Below, piece after piece: positions 8,401 through 15,327 of a DNA stretch of 64,000 nucleotides (position 1 is its first letter; every line of letters starts with the position of its first letter). The DNA is taken from contig OZ246008.1 of the NCBI GenBank assembly GCA_965230525.1, forward strand, positions 558,001 to 622,000. The letters are read 5' to 3'. This DNA comes from GCA-002733465 sp965230525. GTDB lineage: Bacteria > Pseudomonadota > Gammaproteobacteria > Enterobacterales > Kangiellaceae. The position numbers and the translations under genes are program-made. The notes under the pieces are model-generated. The model did not search any database. It worked only from the letters and a program-made list of their open reading frames with translations, and was not told the origin of the DNA.

Positions 8401-9436
8401 TCCGCCAACTCTCACCTAGGTTTTTACTGATAAGAATAATACCGCCTTCTCCTACCGCGATAATCGTACTTTCTTGGGTGCTCGCGTTGAATTGAAATGC
8501 GACGGAATTTAAATCGAATTCAGAATACTGCTTTGCTTTAGTCCAGTTTTTACCACCATCGGAAGTGAGTAATATAGTTCCTTTTTCACCCACAATAACG
8601 CCTTGCTGTTCGTTGGCGAAAGCGATACTAGCAAGATTAGGAACGAAGTTTTCAGCAACATCAAGCCCTTCAACATAGTTATTTCTATAGGATGAGATTG
8701 GCGCGCTTTGAGTTGGCGTTTTATTTGGCTCATTCCTCGCTTTTGACTGCTCAATAGATTCATTGCTGTAGTTCGTTTTAGCAGGGGCTGATCGGCTAAG
8801 GCTCTGCTGACGTTTTTGTTGATAATTGTCCTTATCGGACTGTTGTTGATCGTTCGACGGCCGACTAGTAGAGGCGTTGGCTTTAGGAAATAACGTCATA
8901 TTAGTTGGGAAATTACTCGCGAACGAAGGCAATATAGAGAATAAGCGCTCGCTACCAGTTTGCTCTTGAAGACACTCTGTAACAGCGGTTGCTGAGGAAT
9001 CTGTATCGGATATTTCTACGGCATTATCCGCAGACTCTTGCGATTTCAACGTTCCTTGAGCATTCAAAATTCCTTGCGCTCGCCAAGGCCCTTGTGGTCG
9101 CCAACAATTTCCTGCATCAGCACTATGCACTATAGTACCCTGCTCGCCGATGACCCAAATATTACGTCCGGCGGTTGCCAAACCTGTTAGCTCGGCACCG
9201 ATCCCTGCAAGTCGCAATTGGGGATTAGTTTCTTTTGGATAGAGAAAATAGTCCCAGCCGCTCAATTGCTTTCCAGCGACGGGATAAACGGGTTGATAAA
9301 GTGCAACCGAGGTGAACAATACAAACATCGCAGCGCAAGCAACAACAACTTGCTTTTTGAACTTAACAAGCCATGTCAACAGCGGAAATGCTTGTTTGCT
9401 AACGACAGTCTCTCCTTTATATTTTCGTGCTTTCAT
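5486..9436 (-). CDS. Giant membrane protein: YCF48-like propeller fused to KAP-family P-loop NTPase
   Basis: 1316 residues. A membrane segment at about 30-50 is followed by a secreted propeller-like region with Asp-box/YCF48-type repeats (LTSDGGKNWTK near 292, LISKNLGESWRTYK near 336, HSADAGNCW near 108) and a low-complexity Gln/Asn stretch near 425-450. A second membrane segment (about 545-563) leads into the NTPase: Walker A GPWGCGKSS near 619, paired hydrophobic segments inserted at about 690-710 and 749-770, and Walker B VIFIDDLDRCS near 823. This matches KAP NTPases, whose P-loop domain is interrupted by membrane helices. More hydrophobic stretches lie near 965 and 1145, separated by a Ser/Asn-rich disordered part. 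The start has a good AAGGAA Shine-Dalgarno. Function is unknown; KAP proteins organise membrane-bound complexes and some occur in phage-defence islands. It is a single gene. Confidence 0.85.
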   Translation of the reverse strand: MKARKYKGETVVSKQAFPLLTWLVKFKKQVVVACAAMFVLFTSVALYQPVYPVAGKQLSGWDYFLYPKETNPQLRLAGIGAELTGLATAGRNIWVIGEQGTIVHSADAGNCWRPQGPWRAQGILNAQGTLKSQESADNAVEISDTDSSATAVTECLQEQTGSERLFSILPSFASNFPTNMTLFPKANASTSRPSNDQQQSDKDNYQQKRQQSLSRSAPAKTNYSNESIEQSKARNEPNKTPTQSAPISSYRNNYVEGLDVAENFVPNLASIAFANEQQGVIVGEKGTILLTSDGGKNWTKAKQYSEFDLNSVAFQFNASTQESTIIAVGEGGIILISKNLGESWRTYKTSASQDLLSVSINARDSMLITSKNELVYYSQGPELYWRATTYNNVAGLKVALVTEGDQMYIGGPDGRFTPLDEINNQYANNQYSNIQQQSPQPTPQQQEFYSQILSLDSNNQAIVGITQDNQLLIANNENAWLTYQPKSNQEFVAVKLLNQTEVILVSRKGIVTRFNRNDETWQQLTTNIMADQNNRSLHYSVGVAPWWYFASLFCAGLILLTIWPRDEGANPEEGIAGMAASDKPLQPGDPDALNLGKIAADVTSFLSNPKTTAPLTLAITGPWGCGKSSLMNLIRADLKERGFLPVWFNAWHHQKGEQLLASLFAHITQQAIPPWFSFDGVIFRARLIAIRGRRHWFIFALMMFLLFMTWAINDGNTALVNKLQTMNWSEFWTGLFGTNSVTTQTNHASSGVGVVPMLASLLGIAAPLIAFFKSVKGFGISPEKLVSVDHRNKDQKGYDPGARARFAEEFADVTTALGSNKMVIFIDDLDRCSQENLIDILENINFISSSGDCYLLLGMAPKYIEACVANAYETLAQNIAEKERYEESRLLEREQIASVSNKEKHKFAFAHQYLEKMINIEIAIPSMSENSIERLLHQSEQTDNENNDTPTYQRLLSAIKPLFGQLHRAMPLIFIVVAIKAGWDYGKSVPEKPKPKPPSVVSLGTIDAESLANLISSHPELAINPDGIPKKEFKIALEADHRIASKGLKVASIGSGNDKLNLILSMTEDKQNQSSNQSRETKASRSVNERTNSAGSQDRDSSSSTNSAMPTIDSRQAEDTRANDNADRSYQAIIPFRAEKRDTSPRLSGSVLLLFILLFSSFSLYIFKRQKQKFSKDSDDFREALNRWTHWIQVKQETPRAIKRFLNHLRYQSIRNRKVISESLLVAYASIAFFEKSWILNERKFNMICDGHLSELLANEFQSSRDKKGTSKQWEKLAEGMNKSLTDVDKQALKENRQHALNILQSSSLDDVPISI

Positions 9437-10264
9437 CCCTATTCCTTATAATTAGCTAATCACTCTATAAGCATTCGTTTGTTAAAGCCCCACCGCAACG
9501 GTTAGTACTGTCATTTTTATATTCGAGCACTTATTCTCAATTGTTGAGCTGGATACTTGTTTGATTAAAGCGAAGTAATGATTAAACAATTTTTATACGC
9601 TCTTTGGAGCGTCAAATCAATTCTCATATTGAGATTGGTGTGAGGGTAAAAGTGCGTATTAAATTTGAGTAACGCTCATCTAAGCTTATTTGGTAAGAAT
9701 GACGTTATCTAGATTTTGAAATATGAATTCTTGTCGCTTAGTGACCGATATATTTAGGGAGTATCGATTTGACCCTTTTGAACTTCTACGAGAAACTATT
9801 AGACAAAGTCTCTCTTTATTCACCTTAATCATGGTTGAATAAATTTCTTCATGCTTCATTCTCAATCTATCTATCATTTAGGCCAATACTCTTCAATTTC
9901 ATCACAGAATCCCTAGTTACGGCTTGGACTACCAATTCGAGGTAACTGTCGTCAGTATTCACCTAATATACATAATTATTTTCTATAAAAATTTCTGTGT
10001 AGTTTTTTAGTCGTCTAAGTTTGGAAGATTTAGTTTCAGTAATGTTCTCTAATTCAGCCACTATTTTTAAGTTACACTATCGACCGGTTCAAATTATTCT
10101 GAGCCCTCGGTCTTTAAAGTCCGTCCCACTGAATGTCTGAATATTGATAGCTTATATCCTTTATGGTAGGGTTGCTTTGAGTACGTTATTTTAAATAACA
10201 ACAAAAATACATTTCTTGACGTAAACTGCCGACTTTACCCACTAACTTAAAAGGACTTAAGGGA
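9437..10264. other. Long gene-poor region with possible decayed coding remnant
   Basis: 828 bases between the KAP-protein start and a lipoprotein gene. No convincing gene is seen. On the minus strand, from about 10070 down to 9686, an open stretch is interrupted by a TAG (reading VAELENITETKSSK before it and VNTDDSYLELVVQAV after it) and then changes frame into a 63-codon ORF. This could be a dead gene, but codon quality is poor. A degenerate palindrome resembling the one at 39158 occurs around 10103-10126 (CTCGGTCTTTAAAGTCCGTCC). The upstream regulatory region of the lipoprotein gene must be within the last 100 bases, but no clear promoter was picked out. Confidence 0.4.
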
Positions 10265-11350
10265 ATGAATCAAATCAAATCGCTCTTGATTGCGGTACTA
10301 ATCATTATAATTTCAGGTTGCGCATCGGGCTACAAAATTCCACTGACTCAAGAGTTCATAGACTCTAAACAGAAAGTTAATGTTGGCAGCACAATTGCTC
10401 AAAAAGAAATAGATGCAAGAATGAAGGAGTCTAGCAGCGGAGCTAGCTCCGGCGCACAGTTCGGAGCGCTCGGCGTTTTTATTGGCTCTACTTTTGACCG
10501 TAGTGTCAATAAGGTCAAATTCAAAAGAAAAGAAACTCAAATCGCACCGCTTAGAGATGCACTAGTCGATTTTGATTTCAATCCTCGAATTCACCAGGCC
10601 AACATCTCATTAGCCAAATCGCTCGAATGGTTAAACATAAATAAAACTCGTCAAGTCGATGGTTATTCGATATTGAAGTTCGAAGAAGAGCAGTACTTTC
10701 TAAGATTTAATACTAGATATGACCTTTCTTTAAATTTTGATTCATTGGAAGTAGTCACCGAAGTAACGCTTGACAAGATAGAGCCCTTTAATTCAAAAAG
10801 GGTAAAGAGAAAAAAGAACTATACAGAAACGACCTTGTTTAGAAATCGGTATACCTATGTATCACCAAATATTCCTCTAAAGACGAAATCTCAGAGAGAA
10901 AGAACAGACGAAATAGCTAGTGTGCATAGCTGGTACGAGAAAGAAATCGCTAAGCTTGACGGTTTATTTACTAAACAACGAGAACCAAAATTGAAATCAC
11001 TTAATTGGATCAAGAAAAAGAAATTGAAGAAAGCCAACTCCCCTTATACAGAGACGCAAAGAAATATTGCTATGTCTAAGGAGTGGGCAAAGAATAATGC
11101 AGAATTGGTAAAGCTGTATCTAATTGAAGGTCTGTCCAATATAAGTCAAATGGTTAAAAAAGATATCGGTGCATACGATCATCTCGCCAACTACAAAAGC
11201 AAGAGGTCAGCGCCTCGGCACGACAAAGGGTTTCAAAAAGTAGATGAAAGCACAGAACGAGTTATCTTGAGAAGTACTTCTCAACTCCAAGGAAGCTATT
11301 GTTCTATTAAGGTCGATATGGATACAAAAAGATGCGTTACAGCCAATTAA
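10265..11350 (+). CDS. Putative lipoprotein, unknown function
   Basis: 361 residues. The N-terminus is a lipoprotein signal: a short charged start, a hydrophobic core (LLIAVLIIIIS) and a lipobox-like SGCAS with Cys19. A Gly/Ser/Ala-rich stretch (SSSGASSGAQFGALGVFIGS, about 56-75) resembles the glycine-zipper segments of some outer-membrane-associated lipoproteins. The remainder is rich in Lys, Arg and Glu, with a predicted helical part near 215-300, and has two late cysteines near 347-358 (SYCSIKV, KRCVTAN) that could pair. I do not recognise a family. It is flanked by a long gene-free zone on the left and a transposase remnant on the right, so it may belong to the accessory region. Base use is like its neighbours. 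Confidence 0.7.
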   Translation: MNQIKSLLIAVLIIIISGCASGYKIPLTQEFIDSKQKVNVGSTIAQKEIDARMKESSSGASSGAQFGALGVFIGSTFDRSVNKVKFKRKETQIAPLRDALVDFDFNPRIHQANISLAKSLEWLNINKTRQVDGYSILKFEEEQYFLRFNTRYDLSLNFDSLEVVTEVTLDKIEPFNSKRVKRKKNYTETTLFRNRYTYVSPNIPLKTKSQRERTDEIASVHSWYEKEIAKLDGLFTKQREPKLKSLNWIKKKKLKKANSPYTETQRNIAMSKEWAKNNAELVKLYLIEGLSNISQMVKKDIGAYDHLANYKSKRSAPRHDKGFQKVDESTERVILRSTSQLQGSYCSIKVDMDTKRCVTAN

Positions 11351-11389
11351 TAGCAGTATCACACGACACCGTGCAAAGTTAGGGGCAAC

Positions 11390-11411
11390 TTGATAAGCTC
11401 TAGCTTGTCAA
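11390..11411. terminator. Hairpin after the lipoprotein gene
   Basis: An imperfect 10-bp stem (TTGATAAGCT against AGCTTGTCAA, one mismatch) with a two-base loop lies 39 bases after the lipoprotein stop. No T-tract follows, so termination is uncertain. Confidence 0.3.
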
Positions 11412-11457
11412 CCAATTGGATGCTAACTTATTGAACCAAGCTTATTTGACCCTATTA

Positions 11458-11505
11458 GGATTCCTTAGGGTCAGGATTCCTTAGGATCAGGATTCCTTAG
11501 GATCA
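11458..11505. repeat. Three tandem 16-bp repeats at the left end of the RAYT element
   Basis: Three head-to-tail copies of GGATTCCTTAGG(G/A)TCA lie at 11458-11473, 11474-11489 and 11490-11505, running straight into the left inverted repeat. The last two are identical. The right end has a weaker counterpart: CTGACCCCATACA twice at about 12412-12440. Such reiterated ends are common around RAYT genes and may be recognition sites for the transposase. Confidence 0.8.
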
Positions 11506-12415
11506 GGTCTTTAATTGCCAGTTATCGCTTCGTATGCTTTTAGTCTTTGACTCACTCTACTGTAGTGAAGCCCCAAATACTCGCCTATTTCTCGCTGACT
11601 ATAACCGCCAGAGTAATAAGCGGCTGCGATTGATTGGTCGCGATCATCACCTTTGAAGTAAGTTGAGAGTGCATACACTTTTCGTCGTTGCTTTTTGGGT
11701 ATTTCAGACAATTCTTTTTGTTTGGCCTTTGGTAGCTTACTAAACGCTTTAGTGACAAACTGGTCACTTCCTAATACCAATTGCCCCTGCAATTGCTCTA
11801 GGGGAGAGCTTTGACCAACGCCTTCTTCAACAAAGTCCTGATACTTTGCGATTGCCCGTTTCTTTTGTTTAGAAAACTGACTGAGCATCCAGTCGACTGC
11901 CAACCAATCGCCTGTTTCAAAATAACCGACCATTGCTCGATAGCTACTCCATGGATAGTCCATCAGCTCCGAGGCCATTTTTGCTCGGATTGGGTTTAAA
12001 ACGATGTATCGAGATAACTCCAATAAGTAGTTATCTCTATCGACCAGAATCGCTTTATATCGACCTTGAAACAAGTGACCAAACCGTTTTTCTTTGCGGG
12101 TGTTGTTGTACCACTGAGTATAAACACCATTCAAATGCCGCATTCCCTTTGACAGGGTGGCCTCTCGCGTTTCAATTAATAGATGATAATGATTACCCAT
12201 CAAGCAGTAAGCATAAACACTCCACTGATGGCGTTTACACGCTTGCTAGAGTTATTTTAGAAAGCGATAACGATCCGCCTTGGTTTCATAGATTGCCTGT
12301 CGGTCATTCCCTCGAGAGGTGACATGATAAACAGCGCCAGGGTATTCAATTCGAAGTGGTCTTGCCATTGGCTTAGTGTATCAAGCCTTAATCAAACCGG
12401 CAATTAAAGACCTGA
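11503..12415 (-). mobile_element. RAYT-type insertion element bounded by 17-bp perfect inverted repeats
   Basis: TCAGGTCTTTAATTGCC at 11503-11519 is the exact reverse complement of 12399-12415. Between them lies one gene, a Y1-type transposase with two nonsense codons. The left repeat overlaps the transposase stop codon. The element sits against the start of an IS3-type orfA on the right, suggesting insertion into or next to an older IS. It is probably no longer autonomous because the transposase is broken. Confidence 0.7.
11511..12368 (-). pseudogene. REP-associated tyrosine transposase (Y1 family), disrupted by two in-frame stops
   Basis: From the ATG at 12368 the frame reads MARPLRIEYPGAVYHVTSRG, the standard start of this family, then hits TAA at 12254-12252 (codon 39) and TAG at 12248-12246 (codon 41). 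The same frame then continues intact to 11511 for a total of 286 codons, the family's normal size. The HUH nuclease motif HYHLL (within MGNHYHLLIE) follows codon 56, and the C-terminus keeps its helix-turn-helix (SQREIGEYLGLHYSRVSQRL). Because the frame is kept and only two nearby codons are stops, this is point-mutation decay. A restart at TTG 12203 or ATG 12200 would lose the first beta strand and give a probably inactive protein. Confidence 0.88.
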
Positions 12416-12440
12416 CCCCATACACTCTGACCCCATACAT

Positions 12441-12509
12441 TCCTAATCGAAGAGCTTCTAGCTTAAACTCTTTTGGATAGGTTTTGTAGGGCTTGCTTTT
12501 TCTTACCAT
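12441..12509 (-). pseudogene. IS3-family transposase OrfA, N-terminal scrap
   Basis: An ATG at 12509, preceded by a GGAG ribosome site, opens a frame reading MVRKSKPYKTYPKEFKLEAL, typical of the first residues of IS3-type OrfA (…YSPEFKREAVRL…). After about 23 codons it runs into the flank of the RAYT element (GGGGTCAG repeats) and stops at 12381. The rest of orfA and orfB is absent from the window. The left IS end is probably within 12510-12580. Confidence 0.65.
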
Positions 12510-12511
12510 TG

Positions 12512-12554
12512 GGACACTCCTTAGAGACAAAATAGTCTCTGATTAAGAGTGTCC
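12512..12554. repeat. Two-tier inverted repeat upstream of the OrfA scrap
   Basis: GGACACTC (12512-12519) pairs with GAGTGTCC (12547-12554), and inside it AGAGAC (12523-12528) pairs with GTCTCT (12535-12540) around a six-base loop. The left arm overlaps the orfA ribosome-binding site, so in the intact IS this hairpin could have hidden the start and limited transposase translation. It may alternatively be part of the IS end. Confidence 0.6.
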
Positions 12555-12583
12555 GTTAAACTGGGATAGCTTCACTCAGCTCA

Positions 12584-13099
12584 CTATTTTTGTTTTACAT
12601 CCTCGCAATTTTTAATTGAACCGTAACCACAACTTCCCTTTAAGACAAAAAAAGATGAAACTTCATTCAACTTAAAATTAATGAATAGAACCCCCGAGTC
12701 TTTAGAATACCAATACTTCAATGTAGTAGTATCTCTCTTTAATTCAATCCGATTTAGTTCGAACAGTTCACCTAAAATGTAATATTCTGCTCGCGAAGAA
12801 TTCTCGATTTTCCAGCCATTGTAATCGATTTTATCGCCTTCTTTTGTCAAAGCAAACATAAAGCCTTCAGATTCGAAACAAAAATCTAAATTACCTATTT
12901 TACATTTTTCAGCACCTACTTCCACGTGACCATAACCTATAACATCTCTTTCACCGGTTAGAGTTATAGTTAGATCTTGATATTCTATATTAGAGTAGAC
13001 ATAAACTTCTTTTGCTAAGGCTGGAACGCTGTTGAACAACCACGTAACTAATAAAGCTATGATGAGACCTGTTTTTTTATATCGTTTTTTACCTATCAT
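12584..13099 (-). CDS. Secreted protein of unknown function
   Basis: 171 residues with a clear signal peptide (MIGKKRYKKTGLIIALLVTW, cleavage likely after VPALA). The mature part is about 142 residues and beta-rich by pattern, with alternating hydrophobics (VYVYSNIEYQDLTITLTGE). It carries four cysteines (GAEKCKIGNLDFCFE and KGSCGYGSIKNCED), which could form two disulphides in the periplasm. No family recognised. It lies between two pieces of mobile-element debris (the IS3/RAYT remnant and the duplicated RAYT tail), so lateral acquisition is plausible. ATG start with an AGGAG-type site upstream (AGGAGTAATAA). Confidence 0.7.
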   Translation of the reverse strand: MIGKKRYKKTGLIIALLVTWLFNSVPALAKEVYVYSNIEYQDLTITLTGERDVIGYGHVEVGAEKCKIGNLDFCFESEGFMFALTKEGDKIDYNGWKIENSSRAEYYILGELFELNRIELKRDTTTLKYWYSKDSGVLFINFKLNEVSSFFVLKGSCGYGSIKNCEDVKQK

Positions 13100-13220
13100 T
13101 TATTACTCCTGTTCGTCTTCCCATTATGATATCTTCAAACCTATCAGCATCTCTTTCTGCAGGCGTATCATGTTCGCTTGGTGAAAGAATAGATCGCTGT
13201 CTACTAGTAGAGTCCCCCAC

Positions 13221-13676
13221 AATCAATGGGGTCAGTGTAAATGATTCTTCAAAAACTGTGCCGATTTCCTATCGCCACCTCTCTGAGCGGGCGATACTCG
13301 CCTACCTGTCTTTCTTTCAACTTGCTTTTTGAATGTCAAACTACCTAATACCCAACTTCGATTAACGGACTCTCTAATAGCTTCCAAGGTATACTCTGAT
13401 AGCGTTTGCTCAAACAAAGCCAAATATCTTTTTTGCCGTGTTTTATCAAATCAATGGGGTCAGTGTAAACGATTCTTCAAAAACTGTGCCGATTTCCTTT
13501 CGCCACCTCTCTGAGTGGGTGATACTCGCCTACCTGTCTTTCTTTCAACTTGCTTTTTGAATGTCGAACTACCTAATACCCAACTTCGATTAACGGACTC
13601 TCTAATAGCCTCCAAAGTATACTATGATAGCGTTTGCTCAAACAAAGCCAGATATCTTTTTTGGCGTGTTTTATCC
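13221..13676. repeat. 228-bp direct tandem duplication
   Basis: Bases 13221-13448 and 13449-13676 are near-identical head-to-tail copies at an offset of exactly 228. Only scattered substitutions are seen (for example AATGATTC/ACGATTC, TTTCCTATCG/TTTCCTTTCG, TACTCTGA/TACTATGA). Each copy starts with AATCAATGGGGTCAGTGTAAA and ends with GTGTTTTATC. Each encodes on the minus strand the C-terminal tail of a RAYT transposase. The divergence shows the duplication is not brand-new and not an assembly stutter. Confidence 0.9.
13232..13448 (-). pseudogene. RAYT transposase C-terminal fragment, copy 1
   Basis: The minus frame reads YLALFEQTLSEYTLEAIRES, then WVLGSLTFKKQVERKTGRR, and ends at TGA 13234-13232. 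This is the recognisable tail of REP-associated tyrosine transposases (IREATNKGWVLG...F...TGRR). The catalytic HUH part is missing: upstream of the fragment is only the second copy of the same tail. It is a dead remnant. Confidence 0.75.
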
Positions 13677-13702
13677 GTTTTGGCCAAATTTTGAATTCTA
13701 CA
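13460..13702 (-). pseudogene. RAYT transposase C-terminal fragment, copy 2 with nonsense codon
   Basis: Same tail as copy 1, extending slightly further upstream (NLAKTDKTRQKRYLALFEQTL). A TAG at 13624-13622 interrupts it where copy 1 has a GAG codon. It ends at TGA 13462-13460. No HUH motif or start codon can be found upstream, so this too is a remnant; the parental transposase gene probably ran further to the right before being deleted. Confidence 0.7.
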
Positions 13703-13794
13703 TTTTCGATGACTATAAGTGGCGATAGCATAGCTATTAAGATAATATCTAATCGATTTTAGTTAACCCTCACTTTGCTTTTTAAAATAAGAAT

Positions 13795-14654
13795 ATGAAA
13801 TATATTTTAATATTATTGTTCCTCGTTATTTCGCTAGTAACCTACTTTGTCTTATTCAACTCTTCACCAAATCAACAAAAATTCAATAACGACTATTCAA
13901 CATTAAAAAACACACTAGCGCTCAAGAGGCAGTTCACCACGGAAGTATAAGAAAAATTTATGACGATAAAAAAGAAGAGCAAGAATCTCTCTCGTTTTTC
14001 AAGTATAGAATGAATGACTATTGTGAATGGTTTTTCCGCACTGGCGTCGACTCGATGGAATCCATAAATGAAGTGATGAAAAACAATCAAGTTCAGGCTT
14101 TCTATGCTGACAACGCATATCACCAAAGAATGCTAGATAAGCTCGATTATTGTTTGAATTTTTTGAAAATTGAAAGCTATAAAAATACCGAGAAACAAAA
14201 GATTTTGATGTCAGAAGCCCTAGACCAATCAGATCCAAATGCAATCGCATTAGAAGCATTTAACAGTTTATACATAGAGAAAAAGTCGATTAGTTACGCC
14301 CTAACAATGCTTATTCCTGCTCTACAACAAAACAACCCGAATGCAATTTTAACGCTAGCTCAAATGATTAGCTCACACTCACCTTCTCAGAATAATATTT
14401 TATTAGAGAATGCTCTCAGAATAATTTCATGCGAATATGGCTCTCAACACTGCGGCATTGACGCACGACTTGTGAAAACAACCTGTGAAATTAGTGGAAT
14501 TTGCGGAGGCTCTCTTGAAGAAACTATTATCATGTCCATTCCCGGAGAGCTACAAAATGAGTTTAACTTGATTCTTGAAAATTTAACAGGCGTTGCGGAA
14601 TCTAAGTCATGGAAAGAGTTTGTAAGGGAGAGCTTTGTTCTAGAGAACCCCTAG
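13795..14654 (+). CDS. Membrane-anchored protein of unknown function, frameshifted at a poly-A tract
   Basis: An ATG at 13795 opens a frame with an N-terminal membrane anchor (YILILLFLVISLVTYFVLF) that ends at TAA 13948-13950 after 51 codons. The -1 frame continues without a stop from the A6 run at 13905-13910 through to 14654 (…IRKIYDDKKEEQESLSFFKY, then the 214-residue part beginning MNDYCEWFFRT). The junction is A_AAA_AAC in the correct zero-frame phase, the classic -1 slippery heptamer. Either ribosomes slip, or one A was lost from A7. The long part is helical, has cysteine pairs late (SCEYGSQHCG, TCEISGICGG) and belongs to no family I recognise. It could also be made from the internal ATG at 14010, without the anchor. 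Confidence 0.6.
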
Positions 14655-14835
14655 ATAAATACTTTTCACTATACAAAAGACAGGGCACCTATCTAGTTTA
14701 TAAATTCACTATTTTCCTTCAACGCCGTGGAATGCACTTCAAAACTACCTTTCGAATAGCTCTTCGTCCTAGTAGCCTACTCAACCAAGATTCTAGCCTC
14801 GCTTATTCAATTTGAGTTTATTGAGAATTTAGTCA

Positions 14836-15309
14836 TTACACGCCATCAAGATAGCTTGCCAGTTGATCTAATAATTTTGAACACTCAGATAAAACTAAAC
14901 TATCATTTAAAACGGATGAGTTTTTTACCAGTAAATTCAGTTCAGTTTTAGTTCTTCCGATCGCCATAAGGTTTAAAGTTAGTAGAATATTTTTTTGGGG
15001 ATTATTATTAACTTTACACCGTTTAATTCTTTGCCAGGTAGTCTGGATTCGATAGGGACGAGAAATTTCAAGAAATTCTCCACAATGCTTAACGATTTTT
15101 TCATCGATAGAATTAAGTTTAATTTGGTAAGTACGCTTACAATCTAGATCGATTTTTACATCGGCAACTTTGAATTCATCAAACTGATACCATTGAGAGA
15201 GGTGCTCTGGTTTAATGCAAGCATCAAAAACGAGCTCTATATTCGCAGAAAAAATTCGTTTTAGCATCGATATATTTTGGGTTAACCTAGCGCTCATGGT
15301 TCGATTCAC
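14836..15309 (-). CDS. SRPBCC/AHSA1-family protein
   Basis: 157 residues from a GTG at 15309; an ATG four codons later (15297) is an equally good start. The pattern matches Aha1/START-like ligand-binding proteins: FSANIELVFDACIKPEHLSQWY near the N-terminus, a central strand region ending ISRPYRIQTTWQR, and a C-terminal helix (SECSKLLDQLASYL). Such proteins bind small hydrophobic ligands; no specific role can be assigned. It follows sbcB by 18 bases on the same strand and probably shares its transcript. The usual domain is about 140-150 residues, so it is complete. Confidence 0.65.
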   Translation of the reverse strand: MNRTMSARLTQNISMLKRIFSANIELVFDACIKPEHLSQWYQFDEFKVADVKIDLDCKRTYQIKLNSIDEKIVKHCGEFLEISRPYRIQTTWQRIKRCKVNNNPQKNILLTLNLMAIGRTKTELNLLVKNSSVLNDSLVLSECSKLLDQLASYLDGV

Positions 15310-15327
15310 CCGTTTGCCAAAGACAGA

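Noticed and set aside
9686..9877. 63-codon minus ORF in the long gap after the KAP protein
   Set aside because: No ribosome site, no family, poor codon quality; at best part of a decayed coding remnant, so mentioned only in the region note.
14609..14815. 68-codon plus ORF after the frameshifted gene
   Set aside because: No family, no ribosome site, overlaps the end of the preceding gene.
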